Assembly (NCBI GenBank): GCA_961205875.1
Contig: OY540817.1
Coordinates: 19,441,001 to 19,505,000, forward strand
Length of the DNA: 64,000 bases
Source of the DNA: Sialis fuliginosa
Taxonomy: Eukaryota > Arthropoda > Insecta > Megaloptera > Sialidae
Direction of reading: 5' to 3'
The notes beneath the pieces are model-generated. The model made no database searches, was not told the DNA's origin, and saw only the letters and a list, made by a program, of their open reading frames with translations. Both the position numbers and the translations under genes were made by a program. Of this stretch, positions 49,501 through 59,800 are shown piece by piece (within the stretch, counting starts at the first letter, position 1; each line of letters begins with the position of its first letter).

Positions 49501-51793
49501 TCAATTTTTTTTTAAACTAACTACAAAATATTTTCAAATTGGTTAACGTAGTTTATTAATGTTAACACAAATAATTTTAACAGGTTCACTTTTTTTATTG
49601 AAAATAAGCCATTCAGAAATCAAGGTTCATAGATTTTCTTATTTTTAAAATCAAAAATGTATTTTTTAGAATAGCAAACAAAAATTTGTTTAGAATTTAA
49701 TAATAAGTTGATAATGTTTTTATCTTATGTACAATATTAGATTTCAACCAATTTAAATCACATTCTGATAATTCAAGTTTCTATCCGACTGTGATTACTT
49801 TAAAATTGTTCAAGTTATAGGAGAATGTATAAATACAAATTTTCATAATAAAAACTTTTACTATACACTTTTAAATTATGTGCTTTAAATGTTTACCTAT
49901 AACTTGAACAATTTTAAAGTAATTATAGTCGGACAGAAACCATTATTTAGGGCATTAAATGTTCTATAGATTCCCAGTTGGGTTTTATTTTATTCAGTGT
50001 AGAAGATCTTCTCTCTGGTCGCCAAAAAACATGAATAATTTTCCTTAAATATTTGTAATACCTAAAATTTTAAACTTAAACATTTTTAAAGATAGCGACA
50101 TTAGATACAATGCATTATTTAGGGCACTATTTTCTGTATTATAATTCAATGAAAGACATATTCAACACAGTGATTGAACAGAACTCCAATGATTTTTTCG
50201 CAGGCATCTATTTAAGGTATTTAATTTTTAAAAACACTATTTTGTTTGTTCAAAATTTTATCAGCTTTAAGATTTATAAAACCTATTTTATCCTAAAACT
50301 GACAGTTTCAGTGTTATTCTCAAATAACTGATTTTAGACAGCTTTGTAATTCCTTAGAAAGTTATGTACCTCCCTTTAACGCTATGTTCTTTACATCAGA
50401 ATCTACCAATTTCTTCTAGCTCAATCTTAAAAATATTAGCTATAAATCTACGTGAACTTTAAAAAAAATCTGGCTATTATAATTAATAATACATCAACTA
50501 CGATGAGGCTAAAATTTCACTCAATAGCGGCAGTTAATGTGTTAAACAATATAAATATTAAAATTAAACAACAGAAGTTTCTATGAATATTATTATGACA
50601 AAAACCTAAACTATTATGTATTTTATGTAACTACCAATCTTGGCTTCTGAACAACAGCTTACTAGTAATTTTTACAACTATCATGCTAATCTTGTATATT
50701 TATAAAATATTCTTATCAATTATAATAATTAAATTAAAGTGAATCTGTTAAAACATAAAATTTAGAAAAAATGTATATACTTTTCGGTCAAATTTGACTG
50801 ATTGTGACGGCGTAGTTTGATGCTGGGCTCCGGTACCGGGGGTTCCTGCTTGAGCAAGGGACCCGCCTTGCTGGCGCAACAAAATATTTTGTAGCTGGTG
50901 TAACTGAGCTAATACATTTACATCCACGCCCGCCGCTCCTAACAACGCTGCCTATAAAAAAAAAATTACTCATGTGTAACGCAGAAATACTAACGTAAGA
51001 AACTACATACAAAGCTTAACTCCTATGACTTAAATTAAAATAGTGTAATGTTACGTACCGCACTAACTTGATCCGGTTTAATATGTGCTGGAGAACCTTT
51101 AACGGGTGTCAATGCAGACCCTGCTGGAGGTGCTACACCATTTGATGCAGATTGGTTTGCAATCACTTCTTTGTGTAATGGGTGAGATGGATCAGCCAAG
51201 TCAAACAAGGGCTGAGTTACTTCAGCAGCAAAAACATGATTCCTCTGCCACAGATTTAATACCCGGATAACTTTACTCTAAACAGAAAAATATAGTTGAA
51301 TATTAATTATATTGAAAGTTTAATATGATATTGATTTGTTTACCTTATCTTCTGGAGGGCATCGGAGTACATTTGCAAATGTCTGTTGAAGGTTCTTTGC
51401 AAATCTTGGAGCAAACACATCTTTGTCTGGACCAAACTGGTGTCTTGATTGACGTACGATAGAGTCAATAACATATATACCTGGTACTTTATATTCTGGC
51501 TTACATTTTAAAATAAATTTTTCTACACTCTGTACTACATGTTTATAAAATTTGATAGCTTTGATTGCACCTCTAGTTAAAGCTGTCATCTTTGCCTTAG
51601 AGATTGGAGGTTTGATTTCATACAGAGACGAAAGCTGTAAAATAAATACATGGTATTGAAAATTAACGAAATTTACAGATAATAAGGACTAAAATACTTA
51701 AAATCGACCCATAAAAAATTCATATTTATAGAAAATGACGCCCATATAAAAACAATATCATACCTCTGCATTAAAGGATTTAACAGCATCCAT
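43515..51793 (-). CDS. SCAF8: SCAF4/SCAF8-type CTD-associated SR-related factor (1453 aa)
   Basis: Fifteen exons in order: 51764-51793, 51344-51634, 51059-51277, 50781-50951, 49210-49382, 48949-49150, 47768-48257, 47232-47440, 46868-47157, 46384-46802, 46078-46225, 45681-45877, 44973-45609, 44524-44882, 43515-44041; the frame is kept through all joins. Residues 1-130 are a CTD-interaction domain (MDAVKSFNAE, KAIKFYKHVVQSVEKFI, YVIDSIVRQSRHQFG). A Gln-rich coiled stretch, then an Arg/Ser domain (~450-520), then an RRM (~527-600; RNP2 TLWVGHLS, RNP1 R-G-C-A-F-V-V-M) and the conserved E-L-G-V-S-Y-I-P-W block follow. The C-terminal half is Pro-, Arg/Asp- and Gly-rich. SCAF4/8 bind phosphorylated RNA polymerase II CTD and prevent early transcription termination. 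Insects are expected to have one gene for the vertebrate pair. Confidence 0.93.
45175..45330 (-). repeat. In-frame 24-bp repeats in SCAF coding exon
   Basis: Four or more tandem copies of a 24-bp unit encode R-G-G-P-P-P-D-M repeats, flanked by degenerate units (G-G-Q-P-D-M-R, V-P-P-D-M-R-G-G). Copies are almost identical at the DNA level, so copy number probably varies between individuals. Confidence 0.8.
48389..48500 (-). repeat. Scrap of the cggaaccctaaaaa repeat family in a SCAF intron
   Basis: Reads tttagggttctgtag, ggaacccttatag, ctctgtccgtccgt; on the minus strand this is the same kind of tail as at 9690 and 19585. Confidence 0.45.
49776..49945. repeat. Foldback in SCAF intron 4
   Basis: tttctatccgactgtgattactttaaaattgttcaagttatagg and its near-complement ~75 bp later form arms of about 45 bp (shown here only by their ends: ctatccgact and agtcggacag). 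Probably a MITE; no clear target duplication. Confidence 0.65.
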
Positions 51794-52417
51794 GTTGATT
51801 TATTTATATGTATAATATTTAAAACTTCAAATTAAATGTAAATTAATTCCCGGCAACAGCAAATGATTATCCATTTTTCCAATTAAATAAAATTTTACCA
51901 TGCCGTAAAATGGCGTCCAACGGCTAAATGGCAAATTGCCAAAGGAGTTACAATGGCTGCGTTTGCTGTTTAGAGTCGGTTGAATGACATTCAAATAGTG
52001 AACGCACTATATCAACACATTTTTATTAAATATATACAAAATATATAAATTAAAATTAGAAATATGATTTATTTATCTAACTTGTAAATTCAGTATTTAT
52101 TTTAACTATTTATTTATTATTTTGTTTGCAGAAATTCTATCTTTTTACATTATTATACAAAATTATTTTGGACCAGCTGATAAACTGCTCCGTATCAACA
52201 TTCTGCGAACTGATTCAAAAACGTCAAATTGACTTTTACGATATTGGGCAATAAAATAAATACAAGTAATGAAAAATATTTCAATCAATAAAACTTATTT
52301 ATGATAACGAGTATTAATATAATTATAGGTACAGTATAGATATATTTTTTAATTATGTAATGTAATCATGTCTATAAAATATAAAATAACTATTTCAGGT
52401 TATAAAACTACATAAAC
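51794..52417. promoter_or_regulatory. Intergenic region between divergent SCAF and TTC1 genes
   Basis: 624 bp. The SCAF side is comparatively GC-rich (catgccgtaaaatggcgtcc, acggctaaatggc). A splice acceptor (tatttcag, 52391-52398) just upstream of the TTC1 ATG shows that TTC1 has a 5'-UTR intron whose first exon should lie here. Confidence 0.55.
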
Positions 52418-53293
52418 ATGACTGACAATACAGAAAATCACATTCCTACGAATGAAGAAATCATATCTGAACTCACTGCTGGCTTAGAATCACATTGTAT
52501 TCATGCGGATGATAATCCACAAGAAAGTAAAGCCGAAGAAAATAAGGACAAAGAAGAATCATCAGACGATATCAAAAATGAAGATTTAGATTCTGAAAGT
52601 GAGAAAACTAAAAACTTAGCAGATCTAGATGACTTTGTTGACATAGAAAAACTCAAAGACTTAGAAATCACGATATCAGATGATGAAAAAGAAGAACTTA
52701 AAATTAAATCTATAGAACTTAAAAATAAAGGAAACGAAGCATTTAAAAAAGCTGATTATCCAGAATCATTACGAATATATACAGAAGGTTTAAATTTATG
52801 TCCTTTAAAGTTTAGTAATGAACGTTCAATTTTATATGGAAATAGAGCATCTTCCAAAGCTAAATTAGGACGTTTAAAATCAGCTATAGAAGATTGTACT
52901 GAATCTGTTGAATTAAATGATAAATATGTAAGAGCGTTTATCAAAAGAGCACAGTTGTATGAACAGACAGATAGTTTAGATGAAGCTCTACAGGATTATC
53001 AGAAAGTTATTGAAATTGACCCAAGCATACAAGATGCTAGACAAGCCATCGTTAAACTAACAGAACAAATACAAGTGAGAAATGAAAAAATGAAAGAAGA
53101 AATGTTTGGTAAAAATTTAATATTAGTATAAAGTTCTAAATAGTACTTACTATTAAATTATTTTGTTATAGGTAAACTAAAAGATTTGGGGAATTTATTT
53201 TTGAAACCTTTCGGATTGTCCACAGAAAATTTCAAGCTTAATCAAGATCCAAGTACCGGAGGATATTCAGTGAATTTTAATCAAAACAAATGA
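52418..53293 (+). CDS. TTC1: Tetratricopeptide repeat protein 1 (TTC1), 270 aa
   Basis: Two exons: 52418-53108 and 53172-53293. The N-terminal ~95 residues are acidic and disordered. Three TPR motifs follow at about 115-220 ([45 protein letters not shown]). The end [18 protein letters not shown] and G-G-Y-S-V-N-F is diagnostic for TTC1. The human protein binds Hsp70/Hsp90-type partners and Ras/G-alpha-16. An acceptor site 19 bp before the ATG indicates an upstream non-coding exon. Its downstream neighbour, ST13, is another TPR chaperone cofactor on the opposite strand. Confidence 0.93.
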
Positions 53294-54538
53294 TTACAGC
53301 TTATTATTTATCTTAAGTTAATTGTGTTTGTGATTATTAATCTATGTATATTTAAAAATCGGAATGCACGCTATATTTTTTTTTATAAATAAATTTTTAA
53401 TTATGTATAAAGTACATATTAAATAAACTAGATAAATATATTAATTAACTCACTTTTGAAATCTGAAAAACAAATGTATTTAAAATAAAATAAAATTCTA
53501 TTCTGCAAAATATTTATTTAAGAATCAATTACAACTGCATGTTAAAAAAAATACAATTCTAAGGCAGTATGTATATTTTATTTTCAAACAGTAACCATTC
53601 ATAAAAACATGGCAATAATATGATATTGTACAATACATACACTAATACATTAGTGCTCTGCATTAACTTAGCTAAATTCAAATTTTCAATATTCGTATAT
53701 TTCAGATATATATTCTAAATTTGCATTAATTTTAAATTAAGTAAATAGGTGTGCCTTCTTTAACCCATTAACGCCTGGCGTAGACACTTGTGTACACCTC
53801 TTTTTATAATTTGTGTTGCTTTCTATGGATATTAATTCACAATATTTCCTTAAAAATCACATGCTAGTAGTGCAACAAACAAAATCTGTAAACATTATTA
53901 GTTTCATGAGTGTTTAAACGTGTTTTAATTGCTGCAAATTATTTGTATATGAATAAGGTACGTTTTATGCTAATATGTTTTATCTAACTGAAGCATGTGA
54001 ATTTGAATTTTGTTTAAAAAAAAAATGATATAGTCTCACACAAAATAGACTTCTTAATTTCATTTGAAAAAATCTTCTACATGTTTTTGTTTTCTTTTGG
54101 GCGTTAATAGGTTAATAATGCTCATATCTAACTAAAAGTGACAATACAAGATAGATCAATGTATTAATATATGATATTTATATCAAAAAGAAAGCACAGT
54201 ACATTTTATCTTATCCATTGGACTTATTCTAGCAACGATAAACCATTTCCAATATTTGATTTCAAAATACATGTATTACTTACAAATATATTTTTTAAAC
54301 AATATTATAACAAAGGTAATTAATCCACTTTCTACCGACTATACATCTATTTTTATTTTAAATACCGTCCAAAGTTTGGCATTTAATTAATATGACTTAG
54401 GCGAATTATTTCGGGACCGATTACAATTAAAATAAAAAAATGTTGAACAACTTAATAAATGCAAAACAAAATGTCGATGTGAAACAAAATGAAAAAAAAA
54501 ATAGACTTTTAAATGAAAAACAACTGGCTATGGCGTAT
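53294..54538. other. Spacer between convergent TTC1 and ST13
   Basis: AT-rich with a piggyBac-type MITE at 53764-54111. No supported gene. Confidence 0.5.
53764..54111. mobile_element. piggyBac-type MITE
   Basis: 348 bp with inverted ends CCCATTAACGCC and CCTATTAACGCC (11 of 12 matching), flanked on both sides by TTAA (53760-53763 and 54112-54115). TTAA target duplication plus ends starting CCC/CCT is the piggyBac signature. No coding capacity. Confidence 0.8.
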
Positions 54539-55780
54539 TTAATCCAGCCCTACATCATCTCCCCCTGCCCCAGGGGGCGTGCCTGCACCCGGGAAACCAC
54601 CTGGGAACCCACCCATGCCCGGCATACCACCCATTCCAGGCATACCTCCCATTCCAGGCATACCACCCATGCCAGGCATACCACCAGCATCCTTAAACTT
54701 CCCAGCCAATTTATTAATTACGGCACTTATTTTTGGATTTGATTGATATTTAAGAAGATTAGCTGGGTTCATGGAAATGTCTTGGAATGCAGCTGCAACT
54801 TCTGGATCTTTGAAGGCTTCGATTATTTCCGGATCTTTCAAAAAACTGTAAAAGTCATTTGCTTCTGGTGATTCATCTTTAGGCTCATTAGCCTGTGAAG
54901 AAGATGCGGCAGAAGCTTTTGCATTGGCTTCACGAGCTACACGTATACGTTCTTGTTTTACTTTGAGTTCTTTCTCGGCACGTTTTCTTTCTTGTTTCAG
55001 CATATGTTGTTCAATTTTGTGTGCATTTGGTGTCACTTCTCTCAGCCATTCATCAGTTTGTTCATCAAAATCTATTTTACAAGCTTGACGTAAATCTTTG
55101 GCTGCTTTTTCCCATTCTCCGATTAATCTAATAAAAAAATATCATTAACAAAACAACTCAACAATAATTAAAATTAATCAAGTAACAATGACTATTTTAA
55201 AATGTTACCTGTATGCCCGGCCTCTAAACTTATATCCGGCAGCAGAATCACAGTTTAATTCTAGCGCTTTAGAGCAATCTTTGATACAAGCATTTGGTTT
55301 ATTTAGTTTCAGAAAGGCTTGTCCACGTTTGGCGAACAGCAGAGCTGATTGTGGGTTTACAATAATAGCTTGAGTAAACAACTCAACTGCTTTTTCGAAA
55401 TTGCCTTCGGAAAACTGTCCCATTGCTTCTGCTCTGATTTCATCTGCCTTATCTGAATCTTCTTCGGACACTACTTTGTCCCCATCGCCCATGTTTTGAT
55501 CTGGATCTACTACATCGGGTTCAATACAACCTTCATTATCTAATTCTATGTCTGATTCAGGATCTGACTCGTGGACATCCTCAACTTTACTTTCTTTGAC
55601 TTCTGGTTCAGGTTTAGGTGCGCTTGGAGTTTCTACACGAGGTATTTTTCCACCAAGTGATTCTATATACTGTTTGAAAAATGATAATTCCGTAGTATTC
55701 AAGACCTCTGGTTTTGACTTACACAAATCTATAAACCCTTTTAACTGAATTAAATGTTCATTACTAAATGGACAGCTCAT
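54539..55780 (-). CDS. ST13: Hsc70-interacting protein Hip (ST13), 386 aa
   Basis: Two exons: 55209-55780 and 54539-55127. Residues 1-45 form the helical dimerisation region ([16 protein letters not shown]). An acidic linker (~75-105) precedes three TPR motifs (~110-220; [30 protein letters not shown]). A charged helix (~235-270) follows, then a DP/STI1 domain (~290-345; [19 protein letters not shown]). The C-terminus is four G-G-M-P-G-M-G-G repeats, then Gly/Pro residues and D-D-V-G-L-D. Hip stabilises ADP-bound Hsc70. In vertebrate ST13, as I recall it, the GGMP repeats precede the DP domain; here they follow it. Confidence 0.93.
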
Positions 55781-56827
55781 TTTATCTACCGGTGATATTT
55801 ATTTTTAAAATACAATTAACCTTTTATATTGATTTGCAACCATATAAATTTTATGCACCTTAAATACTAAGAAAACTCGAATTTTAAATAATTCTGATGA
55901 ATCCACTAATTTTTTCCGAAATATCTAGAAAATTTGAAGACGTTCAAGTGACGAAACGAATAAAACCGATAGAATGCCGATAGAACGCAATTTACACACT
56001 CAATCGGCCGGTAATGTCAATTCATATTTGTCCGACGAATCAACAAACAAATACAAAAATCTACTTTTTCTGCCAATTTTAAATCAAGCTTTTTTCGTTA
56101 CATATTTAAAATAATAATAATAAACTTATAGTTATTTAAAATATGCATTAATCTGAAATAAAAATTATGTACATTTATACCTACAGATTATTACATAATT
56201 ATAGTATATTTTCTTAAAATTAACATATTAATAATATCAAGGTCGATTTTTAGCTATCAATCAATGCTAAAGCATAAAAAATATAACAAGTAATAACATG
56301 TTTTGCTTCCTTACTGAAATACCTTTTGATTGTATTTATTGAGACGAAGTAAAAGTCAGTTTTGTCTGATACGTATAAACAACTGTTGCGTCCGTCTGTT
56401 CATTATTGATTTTTTACCATATCTACTATATAGTTAAAGAGCATTTACATAGCCGGTTAGAGTCTTATTTATTTCAATAACATGTTATCAGTATTTGTAA
56501 ATTTCAAAATATACAATAAAACTATCAAAGTTCAAAACAGTTGATAAACTCTCACACAAATTAAATTTTAAGTGTCAGTCATTTTGTCATAAATACAATA
56601 CGTCCATTTACTTTAATCATATTGTTTAATTATTCAGTTTGCGATTTGCATTTCCCTCAAAATATGATAATAGTTTAAGTAAATCATATTACAAAATATC
56701 ACTACGATTCTTTCAATGACAATCAGAGGTCTAAGGTGAGTGCAATTCTTTTATATTTAAAATATTCCAATGAAATATGTGAATAATTAACTGTTTTGTA
56801 TTTTAATAGTTAAAGAGAATTGATAAA
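55781..56827. promoter_or_regulatory. Intergenic region between divergent ST13 and sideroflexin genes
   Basis: 1047 bp. At the sideroflexin side, a donor (aag before gtgagt at 56734) and an acceptor (ttttaatag near 56809) flank a short intron, so the gene has a non-coding first exon ending at 56733. The ST13 side has a GC-richer patch (gatagaatgccgatagaacg, caatcggccggtaat). Confidence 0.5.
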
Positions 56828-59800
56828 ATGGCAAGGCCTAACGCACATTTGCCCGATATTAACATAGATGAGCCGCTTTACGATCAAAGTAATTATGAGG
56901 GTAGAGCAAAACATTTTTTTTCGACAACAAATCCATTAAATATTTTGGTTTCTGATCAAGAATTGGATCGTGCTGCCGCAATAGTCCGAAAATACAGGTA
57001 ATTATTTGTTTTATAATTTCAGACAACAATGGTGTAGTTTTGTAAGAAAAGATAAACGAAATATTTAGGTAGATTATTCATTATTATATACATATTGTGA
57101 AATGATCGGGACAAATATTTTAATTAAAAAAAATATAGCTAAAAAAGTATACACGCGACAAAAAAAATTGTCGTTGGGCCAACCGTTTATGAGGTATTGT
57201 GAAAAAGTTGATTTTCATGTATTCAAACGGCCATTTTGACAGATTCCGCCATGCAAAATTTAACGAAATTTTTGTAACAATGAGACGTTTATTTTTTCAA
57301 AAGTTAATTGGTCCTAAGGGTGATATATGCTTGCCTAAATTCTTAATCGATCCTTAGTGTCGATTTTCTTATAATGATCAGCATAAAATGTGTATTTTTC
57401 AGTCTAAAAAGTGATCAGAAACAGTTTAATTTTTGATTAGTCGCTTAATAAATACATGACCGTACGTAATGTTCAAATAAAATGTAATTATGTTATAATC
57501 AAGGTCGTTGGCATAATATTACGTATTAAACCATAAAAAAGTGTAAAATTATATTGATACGGTACTAAGAGACAACTTGTTTGCAGTAGCGTAGCGAGAG
57601 TAAATGGCGCCCGGGGGCAATGTATTTTTACCCTTTGTTCCCATACGCGATTAATTTGTATTTTTTACAAATGTTTTCAATGGCAAACAAAACAAGAAAT
57701 TAATATTTTGTCCTATCGCGAACTTCCATGTTAAAATTTTGGGAAGGTTCCCTTTCGCTAATAAATCTAATCATTTTATTAATGTTAATTATTAATAATA
57801 ATAATTCCAGTTAGAGCCCTGTCAGCCTCTCCCCCCCGCGGGAACGATGCAAAGGAGCATTTGCCCCATTTGCTACGCCACTGTTTGTATGATATACATA
57901 CCTAGGTGTTAATTTGCTGTATTTTTTTATCATCAACAAACAGAAAAATAAAGTTTGTCGATCTTATTTTAGAGAATTACATATCTCGTAAAATCTAACA
58001 AAGGTTATCAATTTTGACTACGTCAATCAGGAGCGTAGATGAAAGTACCAGGGGGGTCTTTTACTTGAGACCATAGGCACCGACTTTTCATTTTACTCAG
58101 GGGGAAAGATATTCATAACTGATATGTTTAATCCAGAATGGTATCGCGCGTATGTGTGTGTGTTTGAGGGGGGGGGGGGGGGGGGGGGGGTAAAAATAGA
58201 TTATTACAATTTTTGATAATTTTTGGGTAAAGACGGGTAAAGCATTTCGTGTTCCTGGGAAGAGTGTTATTAAATAAAAAAAAATTTATTAACAAAATTA
58301 CATATTTCGTTATTTTGGCTTTTATTAAACTAGGTTAATAAAATTGAGGGTCAAAACCAGGGACGGACTAAGGAAAAATAGGGCTCTATTTAACTAACAA
58401 ACTTCCATACATAATAATATTTGGAGACCTTTCTTTCACTTCCAATTTTGAAATTGAGGCTCCTCAAAAATTACGGGCCCTAGGCACGTGCCTAGTCTGC
58501 TACATTAAAAAAATTATGAAAAAGAATGATGTACTTAAGTAATTCGTATACCTCGGGATGATCATGTGCGGATTCAGTGGGAAGATCAAGGAGGTCATCA
58601 TCCCCTCCCCAAAAATTGAAGAAATATTTTAAGCTTATTTATTTTTTATTCTTTTGTTTTGAACTTTAAAACATGTTTTGTCCATTTCCCACAACATGCC
58701 CCTCTCCTCCTTTTCCACGTAGAGGTTTACCGGAATTCCGACCGGAACTCACAATGTAGATTTAAAGTGAATATTTTAACGTCTCCACTATTATATGATA
58801 TGATAGACCCTTTGCCCCCCCCCCCTCGCTACGCCACGAGGTACGAATACATAATTTTGGGTAACATTGGCCTAAATGATGTATTTTCAAGGTGTAAAGA
58901 ACCGCTCCCGGAATGCATCACCGAGGAACAGCTGTTCAGGGCGAAGAAACTGTACGACTCGGCGTTCCACCCGGACACCGGCGAGAAGATGAACATTATC
59001 GGGCGCATGTCGGCGCAGGTGCCGATGAACATGCTGATCACAGGCGGGATGATGACGTTCTACAAGTCCACGGCCGGCGTCGTCTTCTGGCAGTGGTTGA
59101 ATCAGTCGTTCAACGCGCTAGTCAACTACACTAACCGCAGCGGGGATTCGAAAATTACCGAGAGGTTATATTAGAAGTCGCGCTGGGTTCTGTTTGTGAC
59201 GTTTTTGTTGTAATGTAGTTTCTTGATGTTTCAGCCAGTTGGGGCTTTCTTACGCGCTTGCGACGGGAGGTGCTATGGGCACGGCTCTCTGGTTGAATCG
59301 GCTTGTTAGAGTAAGTTATATGATAATTTAACAATAAAATAGTTATTTATTATGATTTGCACGGACGTAAAAACCGGAACTGAACTGAAAACCGGAAAAA
59401 CCGTTTTTTTTTGCCGGAACGAAAACCGGAACAGAACATATTAAAATACGTTACGTAAATTAATACAAATCTGTATTTTCAGTTATAAATAATTTAAAAA
59501 TATTATTAGAATTTAGAATATTCATCTTTATGCGCAATAACATTTAATATTAATTTACACGTTCAATTATAAAACTATAATACCTCTACGTCTTATTTTC
59601 TTGTATTTTGGTCGATATTTGTATGACGAGTTGAAGTTCGCTGCAGGAAATTTCACTAAAAAAATTTGAATTTTTGATTTCGTTAAAAGTATGTTTATTG
59701 TATAGAAAATGACGTGAAAAGTTGTTTGTTTCAAACCGCAGGTCTGTATCTCAAACCGTTCTCGAGATATAGCCTCTCAAAGTTTTAGTTTTTTCAAATT

